Below the pieces are notes generated by a model. That model was not told where the DNA came from, made no database searches, and saw only the letters and a program-made list of their open reading frames with translations. From assembly GCF_900537075.1 (NCBI RefSeq), contig NZ_UNRA01000002.1, positions 669,249 to 733,248 on the forward strand: DNA of 64,000 nucleotides, written 5' to 3'. Position 1 is the stretch's first letter. The number at the start of each line of letters is the position of its first letter. The DNA comes from Tropicibacter sp. Alg240-R139. GTDB taxonomy: Bacteria; Pseudomonadota; Alphaproteobacteria; Rhodobacterales; Rhodobacteraceae. A program made the position numbers and the translations under genes. Shown here piece by piece: positions 44,866 to 53,936 of the stretch.

Positions 44866-46384
44866 TTGTTGAAAAACTGATACTTGATCGAGGCATGATC
44901 TGCTGATTCAATTCTCTTATTGATTGGGAGGATTGGCGATGATGGGACCCAAGCAGGAAGCGCAGGCGGCACTGTTTTACGAGTTCTCGCTGGAAGACCA
45001 CGTGCCACGAGATCACTTGTTGCGGTCGATTGATCGGTTTGTCGATCTGAGCAGCATCCGATCGCATCTGGCCGATTTCTACAGCCATACTGGCCGCCCT
45101 TTGATTGATCCTGAGCTGATGATCCGGATGTTGTTGCTTGGCTATTGCATGGGCATCCGGTCCGAGCGGCGGCTTTGCGAAGAGGTCCATCTGAACCTAG
45201 CATACAGATGGTTTTGTCGCCTTGATCTGACCGACCGCATTCCAGATCATTCTACCTTCTCGAAGAACCGTCACGGCCGTTTCCGTGAAAGTGGCCTGTT
45301 CCGGCATCTGTTCGAGACGGTTTCGCAGCGCTGCATGGATGAAGGGCTGGTCGGTGGTCACAGCTTTGGTGTCGATGCCAGTCTGATCCCGGCCAATGCG
45401 AACCAGACGCGTGGGGTTGATAGCAAAGAAGGATTGCCATCGAATCTGACGTCGCGCGCAGTAGATGAATATATTGAGACACTCGATCACGTTGCTTTCG
45501 GGGCAGCGACAAAGGTAATCCCCAAATACATCTCGCCGGTCGATCCCGCTGCTCGTTGGACAGGAGCAGATGGAGGTGCCGCATACTTTGCTTATTCTAC
45601 CAACTACTTGGTGGATTTGGACAATGCGGTCATTGTGGATGTCGAACCGACAACCCCGATCCGGCCCGCTGAAGCGCGGGCCGCAAGGGACATGATTGAC
45701 CGGGTGCAGGATCGGTTTGGGATCAAACCCGATAAGCTTGTGGGTGATACAGGCTATGGATCAGCCGAGATGTTGGGCTGGCTGGTGGAGGACCGTCAAA
45801 TCGAACCCCACATTCCGGTCTGGGACAAATCCAAACGAACCGACGGAACATTCTCACGTGAGGATTTTGCATATGATCCAGCGACCGATAGCTACTCTTG
45901 CCCAGGAGGCCAATCGCTTCAGACGTACCGAAGGAAGTTCTCAAAGCCGCGTGTTGCGAACGGCGGAAAAGACGGGTTCATCAAATACCGCGCATCCAAA
46001 CTGGATTGCGACGCATGCCCCTTGAAGCCAATGTGCTGCCCAACCCAACCGGCGCGAAATTTGCTCCGCTCGGTTCATGAAGCTGCACGCGATGTCGCCC
46101 GCGATATCCGCAAGACAGACGCCTACATTACCTCGTTCATCCAGCGACGAAAGGTCGAGATGCTATTTGCGCACCTAAAACGATACATCGGCCTGCGGAT
46201 GATGCGGCTTCGCGGACCCAAAGGTGCAACAGAACAGTTCCAACTCGCAGCAACAGCCCAAAACCTCCGCAAACTGGCTAAATTGCTGCCAACACCAGCG
46301 CCTGCGTGAAGGGAAACGCGGCTGGCCTGTTTCTTGATCAACATCAAGCCCGCCAAAACACCGACTTCTTCAACAGTATCCGGA
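44866..46384 (+). mobile_element. IS1182-family insertion sequence
   Basis: One transposase gene flanked by imperfect inverted ends: TTGTTGAAAAACTGA (44866-44880) at the left, and at the right 46361-46380, whose complement reads ACTGTTGAAGAAGTCGG. Exact tips and target duplication were not resolved. It separates oleate hydratase from the Rrf2 regulator gene. Confidence 0.75.
44939..46309 (+). CDS. IS1182-family transposase
   Basis: 456-aa DDE transposase. The N-terminal DUF772 region has GRPLIDPELMIRMLLLGYCMGIRSERRL. Catalytic residues are expected at GVDASL (first Asp, near 150), VGDTGYGS (second Asp, near 273) and a late Glu in RRKVEMLFAHLKRYIGLR (near 410). A Cys cluster (CDACPLKPMCC) precedes the last block. 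The frame is intact, so the element may be active. The start at 44939 follows GGGAGG. Confidence 0.93.
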   Translation: MMGPKQEAQAALFYEFSLEDHVPRDHLLRSIDRFVDLSSIRSHLADFYSHTGRPLIDPELMIRMLLLGYCMGIRSERRLCEEVHLNLAYRWFCRLDLTDRIPDHSTFSKNRHGRFRESGLFRHLFETVSQRCMDEGLVGGHSFGVDASLIPANANQTRGVDSKEGLPSNLTSRAVDEYIETLDHVAFGAATKVIPKYISPVDPAARWTGADGGAAYFAYSTNYLVDLDNAVIVDVEPTTPIRPAEARAARDMIDRVQDRFGIKPDKLVGDTGYGSAEMLGWLVEDRQIEPHIPVWDKSKRTDGTFSREDFAYDPATDSYSCPGGQSLQTYRRKFSKPRVANGGKDGFIKYRASKLDCDACPLKPMCCPTQPARNLLRSVHEAARDVARDIRKTDAYITSFIQRRKVEMLFAHLKRYIGLRMMRLRGPKGATEQFQLAATAQNLRKLAKLLPTPAPA

Positions 46385-46630
46385 CAAAGCCACGGTTGGC
46401 GTTTCCGATTGGAATGGCCGCTCACCGCATTTGCAAATGGCTGTGGAAAGCAGTTCGACGGAAGAGCTGGCAAACGCTTCGCTTATGACACTGCAAGGCA
46501 GCGAGTTAGATATCAGAGCTTTTAGACAGAGCAAATCTGCCCAAGGGCGATCACCTTATAATTGCCTCGCGACAAACTGCAGAACCCGAGCCCCCAATGT
46601 TGTCGGTTTTGTTGAATCGGTATCGCGGGC
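46385..46630. other. region right of the IS without a gene
   Basis: About 245 bases (321 from the transposase stop) between the IS end and the Rrf2 gene. No gene, hairpin or repeat that I can support is visible. Confidence 0.4.
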
Positions 46631-47059
46631 TCAGCTGTCGCAATAGCTGCAAGACTTGGGATGAACATCCGTGATCGACGTTTCGCGCAGGCGTTTCACA
46701 AGACTCTCTTCAATCTCTTCAAGGACTTCCGCCACGCGCATTTGAAGGCCCGTTTCGACACTACAGTGCGACGGTTCGAGATCTGTATCGTTCCCTGAAA
46801 CCAAACGTTCGTCTAATGCCAGATAAACGTCAGCAAGTGTGATGCTTCTTGCTGGTTTTGCCAACCGCCAACCACCCGCATGTCCCTTTTCCGACGACAA
46901 GAGACCTGCTTCCCTGAGCTTCCCAAGCACACGGCGCACGACGACAGGATTCGTTCCGGCATGAACGGCAATATCTGCAGATGTTCGCACGCGGTCAGGG
47001 TCACCCGCCATGTGGCTGAGTGTGTGCAGGGCGAGAGATAGGCGACTGTTCCGCTTCAT
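46631..47059 (-). CDS. Rrf2-family transcriptional regulator
   Basis: 142 aa. The winged HTH has RTSADIAVHAGTNPVVVRRVLGKL (about 25-48) and the wing SSEKGHAGGWRLAKPA, both typical of Rrf2 proteins. The usual closely spaced Cys triad near residues 90-105 is absent. Instead there is His98-Cys99 and a C-terminal Cys137-x2-Cys140, which could hold a metal. It is divergent from the ZigA-like gene, 105 bases away, and is the obvious candidate regulator of the metal locus. Confidence 0.9.
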   Translation of the reverse strand: MKRNSRLSLALHTLSHMAGDPDRVRTSADIAVHAGTNPVVVRRVLGKLREAGLLSSEKGHAGGWRLAKPARSITLADVYLALDERLVSGNDTDLEPSHCSVETGLQMRVAEVLEEIEESLVKRLRETSITDVHPKSCSYCDS

Positions 47060-47098
47060 GCGCAGTGTTCCTCCGGAATTCCATCACACGTAACAATA

Positions 47099-47123
47099 GC
47101 AGTTGCATTTATCTAGTAACTGC
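47099..47123. promoter_or_regulatory. inverted repeat in the Rrf2/zigA intergenic region
   Basis: GCAGTT (47099-47104) and AACTGC (47118-47123) face each other over 13 bases, midway between the divergent starts. It is a candidate operator for the Rrf2 protein. It does not look like the known alphaproteobacterial Zur palindrome. Confidence 0.45.
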
Positions 47124-47164
47124 GTAAGTTGCGTGATCGTTGTTGCACGCTTTGGAGAGCACAT

Positions 47165-48379
47165 ATGCCAGATACTCGGCTTCCAGTCACCGTCCTGTCC
47201 GGATTTCTGGGCGCGGGCAAAACCACCCTGCTGAACCGCGTGCTCAACAATCGCGAAGGGCGACGGGTCGCCGTTATCGTCAACGACATGTCCGAGGTGA
47301 ACATCGACGCAGACCTCGTGCGTGCGGACACCGAACTCAGCCGTACGGATGAGACTCTGGTCGAGATGTCTAACGGTTGCATCTGCTGCACGTTGCGCGA
47401 CGACCTTCTGGATGAGGTACGCCGATTGGCAGCCGAAGGGCGGTTTGACTATCTGCTGATCGAGAGCACAGGGATTTCCGAACCTCTGCCTGTCGCCGCA
47501 ACGTTCGATTTTCGCGACGAATTTGGCAACAGCCTGTCTGATGTCGCCCGGCTCGACACGATGGTGACTGTCGTTGATGCGGTGAACCTGCTCAGGGACT
47601 TTTCCAGCCACGATTTCCTGCGCGAACGGGGCGAAGTCATGGGCGATGAGGACGAGCGAACGCTGGTGCATCTGCTGACCGATCAGATGGAATTTTCCGA
47701 TGTTGTGATCCTGAACAAGGTCGCCGATGCGTCCGAGGCACAGGTTGACGCTGCCCGCAAGATCATCCGCAGCCTGAACGCGGATGCCGAGATCATCGAA
47801 ACCAATCACTCGGAGGTCGCTGCAGAGAAAATTCTCGATACCGGCCTCTTCGACTTCGACAAGGCGCATGAACACCCGATGTGGGCCAAAGAGCTTTATG
47901 GGTTTGCAGATCACGTTCCGGAGACCGAAGAATACGGTGTAACCTCTTATGTCTATCGCGCACGCCAGCCTTTCATCCCCGAGAAAATCCTGGCGGTTCT
48001 GAACGGTGAAATGCCCGGCGTGATCCGCGCCAAAGGGCATTTCTGGATTGCCACGCGCCCCGAATGGGTCGCGGAGTTCTCACTGGCTGGATCTCTATCG
48101 AGCGTTCAGCCAATCGGCACGTGGTGGGCGAATGTGCCCAAAGAACGTTGGCCCGAACACGTAGCAGCGTCAGACTATATCAAGGAGCATTGGCAAGAAC
48201 CATGGGGCGACAGGCGGCAAGAGCTTGTTTTCATTGGGTCTGATATCGATTGGGCTGCCCTGAAAGCCAAACTCGACGCCTGCCTAGTTCCCTCTGTGTT
48301 GGCCGCCGGGCCCGATGCCCTGCCGCTCGACATGCCCGACCCGTTCCCGGGCTGGCGGCGTGCCGAGGAAGCCGCATGA
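47165..48379 (+). CDS. zigA: ZigA-like COG0523 GTPase, putative zinc metallochaperone
   Basis: 404 aa. Walker [10 protein letters not shown] near residue 14, [12 protein letters not shown] near 40 and the metal motif NGCICC near 75 define COG0523; [13 protein letters not shown] is the guanine-specificity region. The C-terminal CobW_C domain holds [13 protein letters not shown] near 300. This branch is linked to zinc starvation in other bacteria, distinct from CobW at 31359. Its stop overlaps the DUF1826 start (ATGA). A metal-transfer role to client enzymes is inferred. Confidence 0.9.
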   Translation: MPDTRLPVTVLSGFLGAGKTTLLNRVLNNREGRRVAVIVNDMSEVNIDADLVRADTELSRTDETLVEMSNGCICCTLRDDLLDEVRRLAAEGRFDYLLIESTGISEPLPVAATFDFRDEFGNSLSDVARLDTMVTVVDAVNLLRDFSSHDFLRERGEVMGDEDERTLVHLLTDQMEFSDVVILNKVADASEAQVDAARKIIRSLNADAEIIETNHSEVAAEKILDTGLFDFDKAHEHPMWAKELYGFADHVPETEEYGVTSYVYRARQPFIPEKILAVLNGEMPGVIRAKGHFWIATRPEWVAEFSLAGSLSSVQPIGTWWANVPKERWPEHVAASDYIKEHWQEPWGDRRQELVFIGSDIDWAALKAKLDACLVPSVLAAGPDALPLDMPDPFPGWRRAEEAA

Positions 48380-49011
48380 ACATCGCAGCCCCGGTTTTCG
48401 CCGACCAACCGGCAGGTGTGCGGGTTGTCAGCGACGCAAGAGGCTTGGACAGTTTTCGTGATCCTTCCTGTGCCGCGGCGATCTGGGGGCGAGAAGTGCC
48501 GTCGAACGTTGCCTTGTGGCTTGACGCGCTTGATGCCAAGGCTTTGCCGGACGGACGCGTCGTGTTGCATGTCCAGGCCATCAGAGACACTGTTCTACAC
48601 CTTTGTGATATCGCCGGGACGCCAGATGGGCCACATCGCGAATGGCTGATCGACGACATCGCCGATCTGGCCCAACGCTTTGCAAGCCTGATGAACGCGG
48701 ACTATGTGCGATTGCGGCTGCAGGCCGTGACCACAAACGCCTGCCGTAAATTCCATCTTGATGCGATCACCGGCCGACTCGTCTGCACCTATCGGGGGAC
48801 CGGAACGCAATACGGAACTTCGGTGCGCAGAGAGGACCCTGTGCACATCCATACAGCGCCAACATGCGCGCCCATTCTTTTGCGCGGCTCGCTTTGGCCG
48901 CCCGAACCAGATGCGGGGTTGCTGCATCGCTCGCCCCCGATCGATGGGACTGGCGAGACGCGTCTTTTACTCGTGCTGGACCCGATTTTTGATCTGGACG
49001 AGGCCGAGTGA
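48376..49011 (+). CDS. DUF1826 protein
   Basis: 211-aa soluble protein. The C-terminal part contains [21 protein letters not shown] (about 121-141) and [19 protein letters not shown], with several His and Cys residues that could bind metal. DUF1826 genes are commonly found beside ZigA-type GTPases in zinc-responsive loci. Function is unknown. It overlaps genes on both sides by 4 bases, giving a tightly coupled operon. Confidence 0.88.
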   Translation: MNIAAPVFADQPAGVRVVSDARGLDSFRDPSCAAAIWGREVPSNVALWLDALDAKALPDGRVVLHVQAIRDTVLHLCDIAGTPDGPHREWLIDDIADLAQRFASLMNADYVRLRLQAVTTNACRKFHLDAITGRLVCTYRGTGTQYGTSVRREDPVHIHTAPTCAPILLRGSLWPPEPDAGLLHRSPPIDGTGETRLLLVLDPIFDLDEAE

Positions 49012-49280
49012 ACCGCAATCTCGGACAAAGCAGCCTGCGTCGCAAAAGGCGGTCCGGTGATCCTATGGAGGACTATGACGGCTTGCCTGCACCCGTCCGC
49101 AAGTGGGTCGCTGAGGCGGCCTTGCCATGGTCGGTTACCTCGGTTCGCCGCATTTGGTCCAAATCGCGGGCCAAGGGATTGTCTGCGGAAGAAACGCTTC
49201 AATCGCTTGCCCATGCCGAAGCGCGCACATTGGCGCGTGATCGACAATCCACTGTCTTCAAACTCAACTCCATCACCTGA
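49008..49280 (+). CDS. small basic protein (DUF6525-like)
   Basis: 90 aa from a GTG that overlaps the DUF1826 stop. The core MEDYDGLPAPVRKWVAEA followed by LPWSVTSVRRIW and a helical tail is conserved in form with small roseobacter proteins labelled DUF6525. No motif reveals a function. Its operon position between DUF1826 and the transporter suggests a role in the same metal response. Confidence 0.75.
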   Translation: MNRNLGQSSLRRKRRSGDPMEDYDGLPAPVRKWVAEAALPWSVTSVRRIWSKSRAKGLSAEETLQSLAHAEARTLARDRQSTVFKLNSIT

Positions 49281-49291
49281 AGGAAATGTAT

Positions 49292-50815
49292 ATGTCGTTT
49301 ATTACTCGACTTACCTGTGCCGCCGCGCTCGCACTTGGTACAGCTTTGCCCATCGCCGCCCAAGAGGGCAGCCTCACCATTTCGGTTGGCTTCGGTCCAT
49401 CTGCCGAAGTGCCCGACCCGCGTGCCAGCTACAACGGCTGGATGTCGAACCAGACCGGCGTGACCGAAACGCTGATGGGGATAGACTATGACATGAACCT
49501 CTATCCCCGTCTGGCAGCCGGAATTGAGCAGTCATCGCCGACAACCTGGCGGGTGACCCTGCGCGAAGGGGTGACGTTCCACGACGGCGCGCCGGTGACG
49601 GCGCAGGCGGTCATTGATTCGATTGCAGCGATCTCGGACGAAGGACATCCAGGCCACAACGCACGCGTTGCAAAGCTGCTTGATCTTGCGGGCATGCCCA
49701 CTGACGGCGACAACGTCGTCATCTTCGAGACAAACGCGCCCAACGCAGCCTTCCCATGGACGCTGTCCGAACCTGCGATTGCGATACTCGGCGCATCATC
49801 CGACGCGTTCCCGATCAACGCCACCGGACCTTTTGTGTTCAAGGAAGCTGTTCCAGAGCAGCTTTACCGTGCAGAAGCCAACCCGGACTATCGGCTTGGC
49901 ACGCCCGGCCTGAGTGAGGTGCGCGTCGTGGTCGCCGCGAACCCGGCCACCGCCGCGCTGGCCTTTGAGGCCGGAGAAGTTGATCTGGTCATCAATTACC
50001 CCGAAACCGACTTCAACCGCATAAAGGACACGGGAGCGCAGGGCTTCTCCGCACCGACGGCTCGGCTCTATTTCTACACCGTCAACGCGGCAAGCGGGCC
50101 GATGTCCAACCCGTTGATCCGTCAGGCCGTGTCCTATGCGATTGACCGTCAGAGCGTTGTCGATGCAGCGCTGTCCGGCGTCGGGGGCGTGCCCGCCGGA
50201 ACGGTCTATCCCGACGGCAAAGGTTGGGCGGCTGACATACCGGCCCCCTATGACCCCGCCAAGGCAGAAGCGCTCTTGACCGAGGCCGGAGCGGTCAAGG
50301 AAGGTGGTGCCTGGATGCTGGACGGCGCACCGCTGGAAATTGACATTGTCACCTATTCCTCGCGCGCTGCGCTGCCCCCGACGGCAGAGCTGACCCAGGC
50401 CTTCCTGGCCGCGATCGGCGTCAAGGCGAACATCACGGTGGGCGAATGGAGTGCCAGCAATGATGCGATCAAGGCAGGCGAGGCTGACCTGTTCCTGCAA
50501 GCCTGGGTGACAACGCCGCAGGGTGATCCGGGCGGTGTTCTGGAGACGTTGCTGAAATCCGACGGAGGCTCCAACTCCGGTGGCTATGCAAATGCGCGAC
50601 TGGATGACTTGCTGGCCCAAGGCCGCCTGACCTTTGAACACGCCGAGCGCAAGGCGATCTATGACGAGGTTCAGGAAATCATCGTCTCCGAGGCCGCATT
50701 GATCCCCATCTTCCACGTCAGCCAGACAAATGTCGGCGTGCCCGGTCTGACCGGCTATCAAGTGCATCCAACCGAGACCTATTGGATCACGCACGAGACG
50801 AAGGTGGTGAAATGA
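49292..50815 (+). CDS. ABC transporter substrate-binding protein (peptide/nickel/metallophore type)
   Basis: 507 aa, SBP_bac_5 family. Signal peptide LTCAAALALGTALPIAAQ, then TETLMGIDYDMNLYPRLA near 55, VTLREGVTFHDGAPVTAQAV near 87 and NPLIRQAVSYAIDRQSVV near 270. These are the standard blocks of NikA/DppA/CntA-like binding proteins. It captures a ligand in the periplasm for the permeases at 52211 and 53142. Neighbouring zinc-linked genes suggest a chelated metal as ligand, not a peptide. Confidence 0.9.
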   Translation: MSFITRLTCAAALALGTALPIAAQEGSLTISVGFGPSAEVPDPRASYNGWMSNQTGVTETLMGIDYDMNLYPRLAAGIEQSSPTTWRVTLREGVTFHDGAPVTAQAVIDSIAAISDEGHPGHNARVAKLLDLAGMPTDGDNVVIFETNAPNAAFPWTLSEPAIAILGASSDAFPINATGPFVFKEAVPEQLYRAEANPDYRLGTPGLSEVRVVVAANPATAALAFEAGEVDLVINYPETDFNRIKDTGAQGFSAPTARLYFYTVNAASGPMSNPLIRQAVSYAIDRQSVVDAALSGVGGVPAGTVYPDGKGWAADIPAPYDPAKAEALLTEAGAVKEGGAWMLDGAPLEIDIVTYSSRAALPPTAELTQAFLAAIGVKANITVGEWSASNDAIKAGEADLFLQAWVTTPQGDPGGVLETLLKSDGGSNSGGYANARLDDLLAQGRLTFEHAERKAIYDEVQEIIVSEAALIPIFHVSQTNVGVPGLTGYQVHPTETYWITHETKVVK

Positions 50816-51495
50816 CATTATCCGTATCCGGCCTGAGCGCAGTGCGCTCGGGCCGGACCATCCTCCACCCTACGTCGCTGGAAATACCCTTGCAGATCCG
50901 CATCGGCCTCGTGGGGTCATCCGGGTCCGGGAAATCAACATTGGGGCACGCGCTGATCGACGATCTGCGTGCACAGGGTCACACCGTGGCCCATGTGCCG
51001 CAAAGCCCGGACGAAGCGCTCGATCCGCTGCGGTCTATGGCGTTTCACTGGCGCGAAGCGGAAACAGCCCTTGGCCTGCCACCGGGAAGCGCGGATCAGG
51101 CCGGGCTTTTCGGCGCGCTGAAGATCGAAGGCGGTGATCTGAGCAAACGCCCGTGGGGCTGGAGCCGCGGTATGCAGCAGCGGTTTGTCATAGCCATGGC
51201 GCTGATCGGCAATCCTGATCTGATTGTGTTAGACGAGCCCACATCCGCGCTCGACCCGGTCGTGGCGGCGGCCACCATGGAACTGCTCAGCGCCTTTCTG
51301 ACAGGTAAGGACACGGCGATGATCCTGATCACCCATGACCTTGGCCTTGCCGCGCGACGCGTCGAAAGGCTGATGGTGATGGACGCTGGGCGTCTGGTCG
51401 AAACAGGACGCACCGAAGACATTCTGGAACGCCCGAAAACAAGAGCAGCCAATGCGCTTTCAACGCATCGAAACTGGATGGTGTTGCCGTGTTAA
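50812..51495 (+). CDS. ABC transporter ATP-binding protein (NikD/DppD-like)
   Basis: 227 aa. Walker A GSSGSGKSTLG near 36-46, signature region seen as RPWGWSRGMQQRFVIAMAL (a degenerate LSGGQ), Walker B LIVLDEPTSALDP near 140 and the switch His in ITHD. The short form lacks the C-terminal oligopeptide extension and its Fe-S Cys. ATG overlaps the binding-protein stop (ATGA). Confidence 0.9.
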   Translation: MTLSVSGLSAVRSGRTILHPTSLEIPLQIRIGLVGSSGSGKSTLGHALIDDLRAQGHTVAHVPQSPDEALDPLRSMAFHWREAETALGLPPGSADQAGLFGALKIEGGDLSKRPWGWSRGMQQRFVIAMALIGNPDLIVLDEPTSALDPVVAAATMELLSAFLTGKDTAMILITHDLGLAARRVERLMVMDAGRLVETGRTEDILERPKTRAANALSTHRNWMVLPC

Positions 51496-52214
51496 AGGTG
51501 ACTGACCTAGCCGTTAAACGAGGATCGCGGGTCACGCTGGAGAGCATTACATTGTCCCTTCCAGCCGGTGAAACACTTGCGGTTGTTGGCGAAAGCGGGG
51601 CAGGCAAATCCACGTTGATCGCCGCAATCCTGGGCCTGCTAAAGCCCGCAGAGGGCGAGATCACGTGGAACGGCAAACCTGCGCGTGCCGCCCGCCCGGC
51701 GTTGGTCATGCAAGAGCCGCGCGCGGCATTCAATCCGGCGTTGAACCTGCGACGGTCGGTGATGGAGCCGATTGTCGCGCAGGGGGTTGCACTAGCGGCA
51801 GGTCGGTTAGAGCGGCTTTGTGCAGGGCTGGAAATGCCGCTGGACCTGTTGGACCGACGCCCGGATCAGGTTTCAATCGGGCAAGCGCAACGGGCTGGTA
51901 TTCTGCGCGCCTTAATCGCCGCGCCCCCGCTTGTGCTGTTTGACGAACCCCTCTCGGCGCTTGACGCGGTGACGCAGAAACACACCGCGCGCTTGATTTC
52001 GGAGTTGCAGGCCGAGGAAGGCTTTGCCGCGCTGATTGTCACCCATGACCTTGGCTATGCGGTTGCGCATGGCGATCAGATCATGGTGCTAAAGGCCGGG
52101 CGTGTCGAAGAGACCGCTGACGCTAACACCTTTGCCTTGACCCCTCAATCGCCCTATTGCCGCACATTGCGGGATGCCGCGATCTCTCTTGGTGCGCTTG
52201 AGGCCGCGGCATGA
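51489..52214 (+). CDS. ABC transporter ATP-binding protein (NikE/DppF-like)
   Basis: 241 aa from a GTG start overlapping the previous gene by 7 bases. Walker A GESGAGKSTL near 36-45, MQEPRAAFNPALNLR (Q-loop) near 75, signature VSIGQAQRAGILRAL near 125, Walker B LVLFDEPLSALD near 148 and IVTHD. It pairs with the ATPase at 50812 as a heterodimer, as in nickel/peptide importers. Confidence 0.9.
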   Translation: MLKVTDLAVKRGSRVTLESITLSLPAGETLAVVGESGAGKSTLIAAILGLLKPAEGEITWNGKPARAARPALVMQEPRAAFNPALNLRRSVMEPIVAQGVALAAGRLERLCAGLEMPLDLLDRRPDQVSIGQAQRAGILRALIAAPPLVLFDEPLSALDAVTQKHTARLISELQAEEGFAALIVTHDLGYAVAHGDQIMVLKAGRVEETADANTFALTPQSPYCRTLRDAAISLGALEAAA

Positions 52215-53149
52215 TCAAAGCCATTGGCGCCCTTTTGCTGCGTGCCGCGGTCGTGCTGTTGGGCACCGCAATCCTGACCTTTGCACTGCTCTGGAATGCG
52301 CCCGGGGACCCGGCGCAGACCATTGCCATGGCCCGTTTCGATGCGCTTTTGACCGATGACGTGATCGATCAGATTCGCGACGAGGTCGGGTTGAACACGA
52401 ACTTCTGGCACGCCTTCCGGGCATGGCTTGGTCCGTTGCTGAGGTTCGATTTCGGGTACTCGGCAGTAACGGGACGTCCGGTCTGGCCCGACCTTTGGAC
52501 GGCGATGACCTATACCTTTCCGCTGGCTTTGGCCGGGTTGGCGAGTGGTCTGGCGCTCTCGCTGCCGCTTGCCATACTCGCCACCAAGCGTCCCGGTGGG
52601 CTTTTGGATCGAACGTCGGTTGCGATCGCATCGCTGGGTGCCGCGATCCCGGCCTATTGGCTTGGGCTTCTCCTGATCCTGTTGCTCGCCGTTCAACTGG
52701 GCTGGCTGCCCGCCATGGGCGCGCGCACGCCCGCCCACGCAATCCTGCCCGCCGTCACGCTGGGTCTCGGAGTTGCAGCCTCGCTGACCCGGATCATCCG
52801 GTCCGGCATTCTTGAGGCACGCGGACAGCCTTTCCTGCCCGCGATCCGGCGGCGCGGCGTCGACGGCAGAGCCGTTGCTCGCGATCACATCGCCCCCCAT
52901 GCCGCGATTCCCGTTGTCACGGTCTTTGGCCTTGAACTGGCCTTCCTGCTCGAAGGGGCGGTGCTGATCGAGGTCATTTTTGGCCGTCCGGGCCTTGGCA
53001 CTTTTCTAGTCCAGGCAATCCTGTCGCGCGATTTCCCGCATGTGCAGGCCGTCGTCGTATTGACCGCTCTTGTCTTTGTGGTGGTCAACTTGGCTATCGA
53101 CATCATCTACCGCGCAATCGATCCCCGGATTGGAACCGAGGATGCGTAG
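52211..53149 (+). CDS. ABC transporter permease (NikB/DppB-like)
   Basis: 312-aa membrane protein with about six spans. It has the N-terminal ATILTFALLWNAPGDPA block and the C-terminal EAA-loop (HIAPHAAIPVVTVFGLELAFLLEGAVLIEVIFGRPG, landmark near 225-265). It forms the membrane channel with the permease at 53142. Start overlaps the ATPase stop as ATGA. Confidence 0.9.
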   Translation: MIKAIGALLLRAAVVLLGTAILTFALLWNAPGDPAQTIAMARFDALLTDDVIDQIRDEVGLNTNFWHAFRAWLGPLLRFDFGYSAVTGRPVWPDLWTAMTYTFPLALAGLASGLALSLPLAILATKRPGGLLDRTSVAIASLGAAIPAYWLGLLLILLLAVQLGWLPAMGARTPAHAILPAVTLGLGVAASLTRIIRSGILEARGQPFLPAIRRRGVDGRAVARDHIAPHAAIPVVTVFGLELAFLLEGAVLIEVIFGRPGLGTFLVQAILSRDFPHVQAVVVLTALVFVVVNLAIDIIYRAIDPRIGTEDA

Positions 53150-53936
53150 TGTCCTGTTTGTCGTCATCGGTCTTGTGGCTCTTGCGGTTCTGGGTCCGCT
53201 TCTGGCCCCTTATGATCCAACGGCGATCGATATTCCGAACCGTCTCTCTGCCCCAAGTGCCAGGTTCCCGCTGGGTACGGATGCGCTTGGGCGGGATATC
53301 CTGTCGCGCTTGCTTTATGGGGCGCGGTGGTCGCTGGGGCTGGCGTTCCTGATCTCGGTTCTGAGCCTGCTCATCGGGACGTCAATCGGCCTGATTGCAG
53401 CACTGGGCGGCAAGTCCGCCGATTGGTTGCTGATGCGCGCAACCGATACCTTTTTGGCCTTTCCTGAACTGGTGGCCGCCGTCGTCATCGCCGGGCTTAT
53501 GGGCGCAGGCACCTGGAGCCTGATCTTTGCTCTCAGTGTCACAGGCTGGATGCGCTATGCCCGTGTGGCCCGCGGCATCGGTCTGTCCGTTCAAAATCAG
53601 GGATATGTGGTACAGGCCCGATTGGCCGGCATGCCCGGCTGGTCCATCGCCCGCTGGCATTTTCTGCCGTCGCTGATTCCATCGCTCACCGTTGTCTGGA
53701 CGGGTATGTTTGCTCGCGCGATCCTCGGCATTTCGGCGCTTGGGTTTCTGGGTTTTGGCGTCCAGCCCCCGAACCCCGAATGGGGTGCGATGCTGCTGGA
53801 TGCGCGCGTGCACATGCGCTCGACCCCGCTGCAGATGATCTGGCCAGGCATGGCGGTTGTCACCTGCGTTCTCACCATCAACCTTGCCGGTGACGCCCTG
53901 CGCGATGCCCTGGCCAAGCAAAGCAGCCATGAATGA
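53142..53936 (+). CDS. ABC transporter permease (NikC/DppC-like)
   Basis: 264 aa. LGPLLAPYDPTAIDIPNRL near 18 and PLGTDALGRDILSRLLYGAR near 44 are signature segments of the DppC/NikC group. The EAA-like loop ARLAGMPGWSIARWHFLPSLIP lies near 160, and FLGFGVQPPNPEWGAML near 205. The ATG at 53142 overlaps the preceding stop by 8 bases. Confidence 0.91.
   Translation: MRSVLFVVIGLVALAVLGPLLAPYDPTAIDIPNRLSAPSARFPLGTDALGRDILSRLLYGARWSLGLAFLISVLSLLIGTSIGLIAALGGKSADWLLMRATDTFLAFPELVAAVVIAGLMGAGTWSLIFALSVTGWMRYARVARGIGLSVQNQGYVVQARLAGMPGWSIARWHFLPSLIPSLTVVWTGMFARAILGISALGFLGFGVQPPNPEWGAMLLDARVHMRSTPLQMIWPGMAVVTCVLTINLAGDALRDALAKQSSHE

Noticed and set aside
38619-46384. Functional conjugation system
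   Set aside because: Only VirB1 and VirB2 look intact; VirB3 is damaged and VirB4, VirB6-11, relaxase and coupling protein are absent.
47099-47123. Zur box
   Set aside because: The repeat does not match the AT-rich GTTATA-type palindrome expected for alphaproteobacterial Zur.
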